Below, in pieces: positions 35,075 to 44,665 of a stretch of 64,000 nucleotides of DNA. The translations under genes were made by a program, and so were the position numbers. How positions within the stretch are numbered: position 1 is the stretch's first letter; each line of letters starts with the position of its first letter. The notes beneath the pieces are model-generated. The model searched no databases and had not been told where the DNA came from. It worked only from the letters and a program-made list of their open reading frames with translations. This stretch comes from Clostridium lentum (GTDB lineage: Bacteria > Bacillota > Clostridia > Clostridiales > Clostridiaceae), in assembly GCF_014287815.1 (NCBI RefSeq), contig NZ_JACOOQ010000004.1:1-64000 (forward strand), read 5' to 3'.

Positions 35075-35695
35075 TTAAAAGAAAAATTCAAATATACCCA
35101 TGGCTATTATGATAATTGCAGAAAATAGCGGCGAGTATTCACCAAAAATTTTTGATAAGTACCTTGATCCAAGTTTTAATCCTATGCTCATTGTAATGAT
35201 GCTAAAAACAAAGGTTAAAATTGTGGTGAGAAATATGCTTATACCTGAAATACTAGCACCAATTCCTAAAGCAAGATTATTGATGCTTAAGGATAATGCT
35301 AAAGTTATTGCTTCACTTATTTCAATGTTTCCAGAGCCATTTATGTCGGCAGTTTTATTAAGCTCAACTATCTCGTCATAATCTAAAGAGTTAATAAATT
35401 CTACCAAGTTTTCTTCCATATGCTTATGCTTTTTTTCATAATAATCCCAAAGAATATATAAGCCTACTATTATTAATAAACTTGAACCTATATAGTTGCA
35501 AATGCCAGTGGGAATATAATCACAAATAAGGTGTCCTAAACACATAGCAAGAAATGTTGTTAACGTTACAATTATGGAAATTACTAAATTAATGATGAGT
35601 TTTATTCTAATTTGTTTTACTCCATAGGCAATGCCTATTATCAGACTGTCAATGCTTGAGGAAAATGCAAGTAAAATAGAAGAAAAAATATGCAT
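35075..35695 (-). CDS. ytaF: Sporulation membrane protein YtaF
   Basis: The 206-residue membrane protein has six hydrophobic segments in two inverted sets, each with an acidic residue in a helix start (SSSIDSLIIGIAYGV and LALSLSINNLALGIGA), like MntP/YtaF transporters. The central loop is acidic (ELNKTADINGSGNIEISEA) and may bind divalent metal. YtaF is linked to sporulation in clostridia, but its substrate is unknown. A ribosome site (AAAGGAG) precedes the ATG. Confidence 0.85.
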   Translation of the reverse strand: MHIFSSILLAFSSSIDSLIIGIAYGVKQIRIKLIINLVISIIVTLTTFLAMCLGHLICDYIPTGICNYIGSSLLIIVGLYILWDYYEKKHKHMEENLVEFINSLDYDEIVELNKTADINGSGNIEISEAITLALSLSINNLALGIGASISGISIFLTTILTFVFSIITMSIGLKLGSRYLSKIFGEYSPLFSAIIIIAMGIFEFFF

Positions 35696-35827
35696 TTTTA
35701 TACTCCTTTAATTGATATAATATCTAATATATTCGAAAAAACTAAAATTAGTTACTTTAATCTTTTAAATTAATATTGTTATGAGATATATAGGTGATGA
35801 AAGAAATAAAAGATTTATCAATATGAA

Positions 35828-35860
35828 TTTAAGCCCAGCACAATTTGCTGGGCTTAAATA
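35828..35860. terminator. Rho-independent terminator
   Basis: A 13-bp perfect stem, TTTAAGCCCAGCA and complement, lies just after the stop of the Cys-rich minus-strand gene. T-rich sequence follows on that strand only weakly. Confidence 0.7.
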
Positions 35861-35863
35861 ATA

Positions 35864-36103
35864 TTAGTAGTTAATTCCAGCAGCTTTGATGTTGTTAACA
35901 TCTCCTTGGCTACATGGTGTAACTCCATATGTCATATTACAATGAGGGCATCTATCAACTAATATTTCCATAGTAAAAGTTTGTCCACAAGAACAATTTA
36001 TCTCATAAGCATTTCTTAATTTAAGATCAGCTTTTCCTTTACTTCTTACTAAATCTACTACAGCTTTTCCGTCATTTCCTAAGTTTGAACATCCACAACT
36101 CAT
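35864..36103 (-). CDS. Small Cys-rich zinc-ribbon protein, 79 aa
   Basis: The protein starts MSCGCSN after GGAGG. It has Cys pairs in SCGC, NCSCGQ and RCPHC plus a late Cys (TPCSQG), enough for one or two metal sites. Between them lie two short helices (KAVVDLVRSKGKADLKLRN). Proteins of this form are common in clostridia without known function. The longer frame to 36142 is rejected since the site sits inside it. Confidence 0.75.
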   Translation of the reverse strand: MSCGCSNLGNDGKAVVDLVRSKGKADLKLRNAYEINCSCGQTFTMEILVDRCPHCNMTYGVTPCSQGDVNNIKAAGINY

Positions 36104-36185
36104 TTTAGTACCTCCAAATTTAAATGTATATTTATTTTGCACATTTAGTATAACCTATGAAGGTATATTAAGGCAATATTAAAAT

Positions 36186-37067
36186 TTATATATTATCCCT
36201 AAACTCTCTTGGAGTAAGATGATATTTTCTTTTAAATAACTTATTGAAATACGATAAATTGTTAAAGCCACATTCTAAAGAAATATCTGTAATAGAATAG
36301 GCAGTGGATTTTAATAATTCAGCAGCTTTTTCTAATCTATAGTTATTAATATATTTTAAACAAGAAGTACCAGAATATTTTTTAAAAAATCTCATAAAAT
36401 AATATTCACTGAAATTACATAACTTAGAAATTTCTTTAATAGAAATATCTCTATTGTAATTTTCCTGTACATAATTAAGGATGGTTTTCATTTTATTTTG
36501 AATATCATTAGTAAGTTCACTATAGTTATTTTCTTTATGGACATAGTTATATTTATAGAAATTTGCAAAGAGGTTAAATAGCATGGATTTTAGTTCTAAT
36601 TCATAAGCAATATCTTTTTTATCATATGTAGAAGGGATTTCCTTAATAATTGAATAAATTTTTTTATAACCAGAGCTTTCAGAATTGATTATTACAGGTA
36701 GCTTATAACTTTTATTCAGCAAAGGGGAAATATAATTTAGTGAGCATCCATCAGTAAGATGACTTTTAAGCAAATCAAGACTAAATATTATAGTTGTCCA
36801 TTCCATATCATAACTGTTAATTTTATTGATGGCGTGAAGACTTTCAGGAGAAATAATAACAATATCTCCTTCATTCACTGTAAATGTAGCAAAATCTATT
36901 TTATATTCAGCTTTTCCCTTTAAGATTAAGGTCATTTCTATTTCCTTATGCCAATGCAATACCACATGAGGAAAGGCTTCTGTTATTTCACCTTTATAAG
37001 TGCTAAGCAAAATATTAAAATCTCCATGATTTTTATTTTCTTTTAAATTAAGTAAATCTGAATTCAT
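36186..37067 (-). CDS. AraC-family regulator with cupin sensor domain
   Basis: The 293-residue protein has an N-terminal AraC-binding cupin (VVLHWHKEIEMTLILKGKAEY, VNEGDIVIISPESLH) and a C-terminal double helix-turn-helix at about 190-290 (ISIKEISKLCNFSEYYFMRFF, and ITDISLECGFNNLSYF). AraC proteins of this type usually activate sugar genes. It is divergent from the acetyltransferase and GH31 alpha-glucosidase genes (37196-40042), the most likely targets. No clear operator repeat was found in the 128-base gap. Confidence 0.9.
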   Translation of the reverse strand: MNSDLLNLKENKNHGDFNILLSTYKGEITEAFPHVVLHWHKEIEMTLILKGKAEYKIDFATFTVNEGDIVIISPESLHAINKINSYDMEWTTIIFSLDLLKSHLTDGCSLNYISPLLNKSYKLPVIINSESSGYKKIYSIIKEIPSTYDKKDIAYELELKSMLFNLFANFYKYNYVHKENNYSELTNDIQNKMKTILNYVQENYNRDISIKEISKLCNFSEYYFMRFFKKYSGTSCLKYINNYRLEKAAELLKSTAYSITDISLECGFNNLSYFNKLFKRKYHLTPREFRDNI

Positions 37068-37195
37068 AAATCCTCCTAGAGCAGTTTTGTTATATAAAAA
37101 TGTAATTTTTAATGAAGTATTAAGGTGAAAGTTAATATATAATTACAGTATTATATTAATAATAACATAAATTGTTTATTAAAGAGGAGCTAATT

Positions 37196-37753
37196 ATGAG
37201 AAGTGAGAAAGAAAAAATGACTAATGGGGAAATGTATTTATCTGGAGATGAAACTTTAGTAAATGAAAGAATAAATGCTAGAAGACTTACGAGAATTTAT
37301 AATAATACAATTGAAACTGAAATGGAGAAGAGAAAAGAAATATTAGAAGAACTTTTAGGAGAAGTAGGAGAAAATATATTTATTGAACCAACATTTAAGT
37401 GTGATTATGGATATAACATCAAAGTAGGTGATAATTTCTATGCCAATTTTGATTGCGTAATATTAGATGTATGTCCAGTTACTATAGGAAAAAATGTATT
37501 TTTAGCACCAGGTGTTCATATTTATACAGCCACTCATCCGCTAGATGCAGTAAAAAGATGTAGTGGTGCTGAATATGGTAAGGCAGTTACCATTGGTAAT
37601 AATGTGTGGTTAGGTGGAAGAAGTATAATTACACCAGGTGTGACCATTGGAAATAATGTAGTTGTAGCAGCTGGAGCTGTTGTTGTTAAAGATGTGCCAG
37701 ACAATGTAGTGGTAGGTGGGAACCCTGCTAAAATAATAAAAGAAAATATATAA
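37196..37753 (+). CDS. maa: Maltose O-acetyltransferase-like hexapeptide acetyltransferase
   Basis: This 186-residue left-handed beta-helix protein has an N-terminal mac domain ([18 protein letters not shown]) and the active-site His in [12 protein letters not shown]. Later hexapeptide repeats include [17 protein letters not shown]. It acetylates sugars such as maltose or glucose with acetyl-CoA, and its neighbour is an alpha-glucosidase, which fits. The ATG at 37196 follows GAGGAGC; the frame's earlier start at 37172 lacks a site. The stop is 15 bases before the GH31 gene. Confidence 0.9.
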   Translation: MRSEKEKMTNGEMYLSGDETLVNERINARRLTRIYNNTIETEMEKRKEILEELLGEVGENIFIEPTFKCDYGYNIKVGDNFYANFDCVILDVCPVTIGKNVFLAPGVHIYTATHPLDAVKRCSGAEYGKAVTIGNNVWLGGRSIITPGVTIGNNVVVAAGAVVVKDVPDNVVVGGNPAKIIKENI

Positions 37754-37768
37754 GAATAAGAGGGTATT

Positions 37769-40042
37769 ATGGTGGAAAAATTTGGAGAATTATTAAGTTA
37801 TACTATTGATGAAAATACAGTAAGCGTTAATTATGAGAAAAGTACTGCATATATAAAGATTATTACGAAAGATATAATAAATTTCTTTGTACCAAAGATT
37901 TCCAAGGAAAGAAAATCTAAAGCTATAGAATATTTAGATAATAATATATGTAATTTTACAGTGGAGAAAAGAACAGGTGTTATCGACATTATCACAGAAG
38001 CTCTTATAATAAAAGTTTATGATGAATTTATGATAGATATATATACCATAGAAAATGAGCTTATATGTTCAGATCATCGAGGAAAAAGAAGTCCCTTTAT
38101 AAGACGTAGTGGTGATTACACTTTACTAGAGGATGAAGGACATGAATATGCTAAAGAAGAAGAATTTAAAGTATTTGTCAAAAAAACTATGAATGAGGAT
38201 ACTTTATTTTATGGGTTAGGAGAGAGAACAGGCTCCTTAAATAAGCGAGGATATCATTATAAGAATTGGAATACAGATAATCCAGCGCCACATGGAGAAA
38301 CCTTTGAAGCCTTATATAAATCTATTCCATTTCTAATAGCATTAGAAAAAGGAAATGCCTATGGAATATTCTTTGATAATCATTTTGAAACTCATTTTGA
38401 TATGGGTAAGGAAAATAGTAATTATTATTACTTTTCAGCAGTAGATGGTAATATTGATTATTATTTTATTAATGGACCACAAATTAATAAAGTGGTAGAG
38501 CGATATACTTATCTTACAGGAAGAACACCTCTTCCAGCACTTTGGACATTAGGTTATGCTCAAAGTAGATGGTCATATGGCAATGAAGAAAGATTGATAG
38601 AAATTGCCGATAGCTTTAGGGAAAAAGATATTCCTTGCGATATCTTATATTTAGATATTGATTACATGGATAGATATAAAGTCTTTACTTGGAATAATAA
38701 CAGGTTTAGTAACCCAGAGGAAATAATGAAAAAATTAAGGGAAAAGGGATTTAAGGTAGTGACAATTGTTGATCCAGGAGTTAAGAAGGAAAAAGGCTAT
38801 AGTATATATGATGAAGGACTTAAAAAGGGATATTTTGCCACTGATAAAGATGGAGTGGTTTATGTTAATAAAGTATGGCCAGGCGATGCAGTATATCCTG
38901 ATTTTATGAACAGTGCTGTGAGAAATTGGTGGGGGAATAATCAAAAAATAATGTTAGATTCAGGTGTATCAGGTATCTGGAATGATATGAATGAACCAGC
39001 AAGCTTTAATGGACCATTGCCAGATGATGTAATGTTTAATGATGATGGAGTTCCTATGGCCCACAAAGAAGCTCATAATATTTATGGTCATATGATGGCG
39101 AAAGCCACTTATGAAGGTTTAAAGAAAGCTACAGGAAAAAGGCCATTTATCGTAACTCGTGCATGTTATTCTGGTACACAAAAGTATTCAACTATATGGA
39201 CAGGAGATAACCAAAGTACTTGGGAACATCTTAGAATGTCACTACCAATGCTTATGAATTTAGGATTAAGTGGATTAGCATATTGCGGTACTGATGTAGG
39301 TGGATTTGGATTTGATTGTACTGGAGAGTTATTAAGTAGATGGGTGCAAGTTGGTACATTTACACCATTTTTTAGAAACCATTCTTCACTGGCAACTAGG
39401 GATCAGGAACCTTGGGCTTTTGATAGGGAAACAGAAGAAATAAATAGAAAATATATTAAATTAAGATATAAGTTTATTCCATATTTATATGATGCTTATA
39501 GAAAATGCGAGCTTGATGGTACACCAATATTTAAGCCATTATTATACAACTATCAATATGATAAAAACACTTATGAAATAAATGATGAGTTTTTATTTGG
39601 TGATAATATATTAGTAGCACCTGTAGTAGAGGCTGGTGCTAGGAAGAGGCTTGTATATTTACCTCAAGGTGATAATTGGATAGATTATTGGACTAAGGAT
39701 GAATTTACTGGTGGTCAGTATATCATAAAAGATGCACCGCTAGATACATGTCCTATTTATATAAAGTCTGGATCTATAATTCCTATTATGGAGGAAATGA
39801 ACTATATAGGTGAAAAGGAAAATAATGTGCTTCATTTAGAAATCTATGGATCAAATAATGGGGTAGAGCATATGGCATATACTCATTATTGCGATGATGG
39901 TGAAAGCTTTAATTATAGAAATGGAGAGTATAATGAATATAGGATAGAAGTTTCAATGGAAGAGGAAATGAAGGTAAAACTAAATCTTATTCATGATGGA
40001 TACAATAGAAAATATGAAAGCTATGACTATATGATTTTTTAA
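37769..40042 (+). CDS. GH31 alpha-glucosidase
   Basis: The 757-residue enzyme has the GH31 signature GIWNDMNEPASF, with the nucleophile Asp near residue 405, and the acid/base region WTGDNQSTWEHLRMSL near 480. It also has the N-terminal FYGLGERTGSL and the substrate-site DILYLDIDYMDRYKVFTW segment. No signal peptide is seen, so it acts in the cytoplasm on imported alpha-glucosides. It is co-transcribed with the maltose acetyltransferase and divergent from an AraC regulator. The fine specificity (maltose, isomaltose or others) cannot be read from sequence by eye. Confidence 0.95.
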   Translation: MVEKFGELLSYTIDENTVSVNYEKSTAYIKIITKDIINFFVPKISKERKSKAIEYLDNNICNFTVEKRTGVIDIITEALIIKVYDEFMIDIYTIENELICSDHRGKRSPFIRRSGDYTLLEDEGHEYAKEEEFKVFVKKTMNEDTLFYGLGERTGSLNKRGYHYKNWNTDNPAPHGETFEALYKSIPFLIALEKGNAYGIFFDNHFETHFDMGKENSNYYYFSAVDGNIDYYFINGPQINKVVERYTYLTGRTPLPALWTLGYAQSRWSYGNEERLIEIADSFREKDIPCDILYLDIDYMDRYKVFTWNNNRFSNPEEIMKKLREKGFKVVTIVDPGVKKEKGYSIYDEGLKKGYFATDKDGVVYVNKVWPGDAVYPDFMNSAVRNWWGNNQKIMLDSGVSGIWNDMNEPASFNGPLPDDVMFNDDGVPMAHKEAHNIYGHMMAKATYEGLKKATGKRPFIVTRACYSGTQKYSTIWTGDNQSTWEHLRMSLPMLMNLGLSGLAYCGTDVGGFGFDCTGELLSRWVQVGTFTPFFRNHSSLATRDQEPWAFDRETEEINRKYIKLRYKFIPYLYDAYRKCELDGTPIFKPLLYNYQYDKNTYEINDEFLFGDNILVAPVVEAGARKRLVYLPQGDNWIDYWTKDEFTGGQYIIKDAPLDTCPIYIKSGSIIPIMEEMNYIGEKENNVLHLEIYGSNNGVEHMAYTHYCDDGESFNYRNGEYNEYRIEVSMEEEMKVKLNLIHDGYNRKYESYDYMIF

Positions 40043-40048
40043 TACTCT

Positions 40049-40083
40049 AAAAGGGAGCCTAGAGAGTAAGGCTCCCTTTTAAT
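40049..40083. terminator. Bidirectional terminator
   Basis: A 12-bp perfect stem, AAAAGGGAGCCT and complement, lies between the convergent GH31 and M20 genes. Confidence 0.9.
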
Positions 40084-40094
40084 ATTGAAAATTA

Positions 40095-41264
40095 TTATGT
40101 TTTTGATAAAGCTTCTAAAGCATAAGCTAAGTATAATTGTGTGCCAATAATCACTGATTTTTCATCTATATTAAACTTTTCACTATGGTTAGGGTGATCA
40201 CAGCCAATTTCATCATTGCCACTACCTACAAAGGCAAAAGCACCAGGAATCTTTTTCTGATATATGGAAAAATCTTCTCCTAGCATTATAGGAGGCGTTT
40301 TAATGAAAGTATTGTCAGTAAAGATTTTTTTTGCACCATTAAGAGCGGTATTTACCACATTTATATCATTAATTACTGCTGGATGGGCAGAAGATTCATA
40401 GTCAATATTTACAGTAGCTCCGTAACTTAGGGCAGTAGCATAGCTAATACGCTCAATGGATGCTTTTATATGTTTAGCAGTGGAAACGGAAAAAGTACGT
40501 ACTGTACCCTCAATAACGGCTTTGCTGGAAATAATATTATGAGTTGAGCCAGATTCAATATGGCCAACGGTTACTACGGCATTATCAAGAGGATCTATCT
40601 CACGGCTGATAATTGATTGGAGGTTCATGAGTATGGCAGCGCAAACTAAGGAAGCGTCAATGCATTGATGAGGAGTGCCAGCATGTCCAGCTTTACCGTT
40701 TATATGAATGATGAATTTATCTGAGGCAGCCATTCTAGCACCAGATTCTATAGAGAGTTTTCCACAGTCTATGTCAGTAAATACATGTAGGCCAAATATT
40801 TCATCCACATTATCTAAATAACCATGTTCACATATTAGTTTTGCGCCTTTGGCATTTTCTTCAGAAGGTTGGAATATAAGAAGTACTTTTCCTGGAAGAA
40901 GATCTTCATATTTTTTTAATACGATAGCAGCACCTATAAGTGAAGCCATATGGGCATCATGACCACAAGCGTGCATAATTCCTTTATTAATTGAAGCATA
41001 AGGTACACCAGTATTTTCAGTTATTTTTAAACCATCCATATCACAGCGTAAGGCAATGGTTCTACCTTGATTATTACCGATGGAAGCAATTACTTCCGTT
41101 TTTACTTCATTTAAATATGGAACATTTATCTTCTTAAGTTCTTCTTGAATTTTTTTACTTGTTTTAAATTCTTGCATACTTAGTTCAGGATACATATGAA
41201 AATATTTCCTTAAGTTTTTAATATAGTTAGCAATAAGTTTTGTTTCAACTACAATATCAATCAT
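40095..41264 (-). CDS. M20-family amidohydrolase (aminoacylase-like)
   Basis: The 389-residue protein belongs to the M20D group: IALRCDMDGLKI and MHACGHDAHMA for metal binding, FQPSEENAKGAKLICEHG with the catalytic Glu pair, and MLGEDFSIYQKKIPG near the C-terminus. Such enzymes remove acyl groups from N-acyl amino acids or act on related amides. AGGAA lies before the ATG. The single-gene unit converges on GH31. The substrate is not determined. Confidence 0.92.
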   Translation of the reverse strand: MIDIVVETKLIANYIKNLRKYFHMYPELSMQEFKTSKKIQEELKKINVPYLNEVKTEVIASIGNNQGRTIALRCDMDGLKITENTGVPYASINKGIMHACGHDAHMASLIGAAIVLKKYEDLLPGKVLLIFQPSEENAKGAKLICEHGYLDNVDEIFGLHVFTDIDCGKLSIESGARMAASDKFIIHINGKAGHAGTPHQCIDASLVCAAILMNLQSIISREIDPLDNAVVTVGHIESGSTHNIISSKAVIEGTVRTFSVSTAKHIKASIERISYATALSYGATVNIDYESSAHPAVINDINVVNTALNGAKKIFTDNTFIKTPPIMLGEDFSIYQKKIPGAFAFVGSGNDEIGCDHPNHSEKFNIDEKSVIIGTQLYLAYALEALSKT

Positions 41265-41482
41265 TTTAAATTCCTCAAAAAATAATATACCTAATATATA
41301 TATGCAATACCCATAAAAAAATCTTTTATAAGAAATAAGATAGGGTATATTGATAAAATATAATGGAAGAAAATGTATTTATTATGGAATCCAATAAAGA
41401 ATAAGATAGATTATTAGTAGATGCAGTTATTTTTATTGTGCTATAATTGTGTATAAAATATAGAGGAATCGGGGTGAAATTT

Positions 41483-44400
41483 ATGGATTTGAATGAAATG
41501 CTTGACCTTATATTACTATCAGGATCAAAGATAAGTAGAATTGAAGGAAAAAGGCTTTATCAAAATAAATTGGTAAGTGATATTAAAGGTAAGAAGATAG
41601 AAAGTATATATCATATATATGGAAAAGTTAAAGATGAAAAAATTGAGAAGTATTATAATGTTCACATAAAAGTTGACTTACCAAATAAAAAAATTTCAGG
41701 TGAAAATTGTAGTTGTGAGGATTTCTTAGATAATAAATATGTACATAGAGATTTTAAATGTAAGCATATGATGGCTGTGGCCTATAAATTTTATATGATA
41801 GCAAAAAAGAATGAAAAGAAAAAAGGTAGTAAGGAGCCTATAAAGATTGAAAAAGTTTCCCTTAAAATAGAGCCAAGGCTTAAAGCTATTAAGGAAAATG
41901 GTCATGAAAAGTATATTGCTCAGTTGTGGATTGGTGATAGTTCATTAGCACTTATGAAATCTATTAATGAGTTTATTTACTGCATGGAAAATAAGAGATT
42001 TTTAAGTCTTAATGATAATTTTGTGTATAATCCTCATAAACATATACTTAATGAAGAGGCAGAAAGAATCATCAGTTATATCAATAAAAATATAATCAGC
42101 AAAGATTCCAAGGGAAAAAGGATAATAGGAAGATACTTTGAAATTAAAGCAGAGGAGTTGAAAGAATTTTTAATGCTTTTAGAGGATAATAAAAGTATCA
42201 TCTTTAATTATGATTATGTTAATTATAAGGCAGAAGTTATTAAGAAAGTGCTGCCAATACATTTTAATATAAAGATTAAAGAAGGAAAAATATCAGTAAC
42301 AACTACCAATAAGATGCCAATTCCTTTAAATGATTCTTTAGATGTATTTTTATATGACAGAAAAATATATGTTCCTACTAAAGAGCAAATCAAATTTTTA
42401 AAAGTAATCTATAAGCCGTTGATGGATAAAGGACAGGTTATGATTGCTAATAATGAGGAAAGTTTAGTGAAAATTTTAACAATTCTTTCTAATATAACAG
42501 AGGACATATCCTTAGGAGAAGGAGTTAAAAGATTAGTTAAAGGTTTAATAAAACCAGAATTTTATTTCATTAAGGCTAATGATGAAATTTATTGCAAGGT
42601 AGATATAAATTATCCCGTAGGAAAAATAACATTGCTTGAAGACGTAAGTAAATTGAGTTTTATCCGTGACAAGATATATGAAGAAAAAATTGTTATGGAA
42701 ATGGAAAAACTTAAATTTATTAAAGAGGCTAACAAATTTAAATTTATTGGGCAAGATGAAGATATATATGATTTGCTTTCAGTTAGATTTAAAGAACTTT
42801 TAAAAGAAGGTAAGGTATACCTGAACAATGCCTTTAAAGATATAAGACTTATTAAAGGAAAAGACTTAGAATATTCATTTATTGAAGAGGAGGATGGATA
42901 TTATTTTAAGGTAAAGGACTTCACCATTAAAGAGTTAAATTTTGTTTTAAACCAGATGAAAAACAAAAAGGGATTTTATAAGACAAAAAATAATAACTAT
43001 CTTGATTTGAAAGATAAGACAGTAATTAGAATATTAAATATCTTAGATAGTTTAGATATATCTGATGATAATATAACGATAGATAAAAATAAGATGCTTT
43101 ATATAAATGAAAGTTTAAAAAATCAAGGAACAGCTTTTGATAAAGGTGAAGAAACCATAAAGGAACTTGATAAAGGCTTAAGTAATAGGCAACAGAGGGA
43201 AGTACCTGATGATTTAAATGCCAAACTTAGAAACTATCAAGTAGAAGGATTTAATTGGCTTAATGAAATTGCCAACTTGAAGGTTGGAGGAATATTAGCT
43301 GATGAAATGGGATTAGGAAAGACAATTCAAATAATAGCTTTTCTATTAAGTCAAAAAGGTAAAAAATCAATTGTTATTACACCTACATCTCTTATATATA
43401 ACTGGCGAGATGAGTTTAATAAATTTGCACCAAGTCTTAAGGTGGGAATAATTCATGGAGATAAAAAAAGCAGGTCTGTAATGATGGAAAAAGAGTTTGA
43501 TGTAATTGTAACTACCTATGGTCTTATAAAAAATGACTATGAATATTATAAGGAAAAGGAATTTGATTTCTGTATTATAGATGAGGCTCAAAATATTAAA
43601 AATTCAAAGGCACAAAACACCAAGTATGTTAAAGCAATAAAAGCTAGTTGCCGTATAGCATTAAGTGGAACACCTATGGAAAATAATTTAATGGAATTAT
43701 GGTCAATTTTTGATTATATCATGCCAGGATATTTGTTAAGTGAGGCAAAATTTAAAGAAAAATATCTTAAAGAAGATATGTATGATGAGCTTAAAGAGCT
43801 TATTAAGCCATTTATATTAAGAAGGCTAAAAAAGGATGTAATTGATGAATTGCCAAATAAGATTGAAAAGAAATTCATGGTAGAGATGAAGGAAAATCAA
43901 AAGGCCGTTTATCAGTCTTATATAAAAGAAGTGAGGCAAAAGTTATATAGCGGAGAAGATAATAAGATTACCGTATTTTCTTATCTAACTAAGCTAAGGC
44001 AATTATGCTTAGATCCATCACTTATTTTAGATGATTATGTAGGGAGAAGTGCTAAAATAGAAGCAGCTCTAAATATTGTAAATATGGCAATTGTAGAAAA
44101 TAGAAAGGTACTTATTTTTTCACAATTTACATCTGTGCTACAGAAATTAGGTAGTGAATTATCAGAAAAAAATATAGGATATTTATATTTAGATGGTAGT
44201 ACAAAAGCTAATAAAAGAGTGGAGATGGTGAAGGAGTTTAATGAAAGTGAAGATTTAAAGATATTCTTAATTTCTTTAAAAGCAGGAGGTACTGGCCTTA
44301 ACCTTACATCTTCAGATTTAGTGCTACATTTTGATCCTTGGTGGAATCCAGCCATTGAAGATCAAGCTACCGATAGAGCTCATAGAATTGGCCAGCAGAA

Positions 44401-44569
44401 TATTGTTGAAGTAATCAAGCTTATAGCTAAAGATTCTGTGGAAGAAAATATCATAAGACTGCAAGAGGATAAGAGAGAACTAATTAATAAAGTCATAAGT
44501 GGTGAGGAAATAGGAAGTAATGTCATAGGAAAGCTTTCCAGAGATGAAATAATAGATTTATTTAGTTAA
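41483..44569 (+). CDS. SWIM zinc-finger SNF2-family helicase
   Basis: The protein of about 1,028 residues has an N-terminal SWIM zinc finger (ENCSCEDF then FKCKHMMAVAY) and a long beta-rich SNF2-associated domain. The SNF2 motor follows: LADEMGLGKTIQ near residue 605, IIDEAQNIKN near 700, the C-terminal helicase with LKAGGTGLNLT, and DRAHRIGQ. Bacterial SNF2 proteins of this type are DNA translocases of uncertain role, possibly linked to transcription or repair. The ATG at 41483 follows GGGGTG. The promoter region is shared with the divergent M20 gene. Confidence 0.93.
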   Translation: MDLNEMLDLILLSGSKISRIEGKRLYQNKLVSDIKGKKIESIYHIYGKVKDEKIEKYYNVHIKVDLPNKKISGENCSCEDFLDNKYVHRDFKCKHMMAVAYKFYMIAKKNEKKKGSKEPIKIEKVSLKIEPRLKAIKENGHEKYIAQLWIGDSSLALMKSINEFIYCMENKRFLSLNDNFVYNPHKHILNEEAERIISYINKNIISKDSKGKRIIGRYFEIKAEELKEFLMLLEDNKSIIFNYDYVNYKAEVIKKVLPIHFNIKIKEGKISVTTTNKMPIPLNDSLDVFLYDRKIYVPTKEQIKFLKVIYKPLMDKGQVMIANNEESLVKILTILSNITEDISLGEGVKRLVKGLIKPEFYFIKANDEIYCKVDINYPVGKITLLEDVSKLSFIRDKIYEEKIVMEMEKLKFIKEANKFKFIGQDEDIYDLLSVRFKELLKEGKVYLNNAFKDIRLIKGKDLEYSFIEEEDGYYFKVKDFTIKELNFVLNQMKNKKGFYKTKNNNYLDLKDKTVIRILNILDSLDISDDNITIDKNKMLYINESLKNQGTAFDKGEETIKELDKGLSNRQQREVPDDLNAKLRNYQVEGFNWLNEIANLKVGGILADEMGLGKTIQIIAFLLSQKGKKSIVITPTSLIYNWRDEFNKFAPSLKVGIIHGDKKSRSVMMEKEFDVIVTTYGLIKNDYEYYKEKEFDFCIIDEAQNIKNSKAQNTKYVKAIKASCRIALSGTPMENNLMELWSIFDYIMPGYLLSEAKFKEKYLKEDMYDELKELIKPFILRRLKKDVIDELPNKIEKKFMVEMKENQKAVYQSYIKEVRQKLYSGEDNKITVFSYLTKLRQLCLDPSLILDDYVGRSAKIEAALNIVNMAIVENRKVLIFSQFTSVLQKLGSELSEKNIGYLYLDGSTKANKRVEMVKEFNESEDLKIFLISLKAGGTGLNLTSSDLVLHFDPWWNPAIEDQATDRAHRIGQQNIVEVIKLIAKDSVEENIIRLQEDKRELINKVISGEEIGSNVIGKLSRDEIIDLFS

Positions 44570-44665
44570 TTCTAAATAATATATAGATGTAATTTATATT
44601 TATTGACCAAAGAAGGAAAATAGTTTTAAATAGATTATGTAAAGAAGAGTTGGGAGGAAATGGTT

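Noticed and set aside
41307-41348. Short inverted repeat ATACCC/GGGTAT between the M20 and SNF2 genes as operator.
   Set aside because: Six-base arms 30 bases apart are expected by chance in AT-rich sequence; no further support.
43367-43591. Minus-strand frames inside the SNF2 gene and other long genes.
   Set aside because: They lie opposite well-conserved domains, lack ribosome sites and have shadow-like composition.
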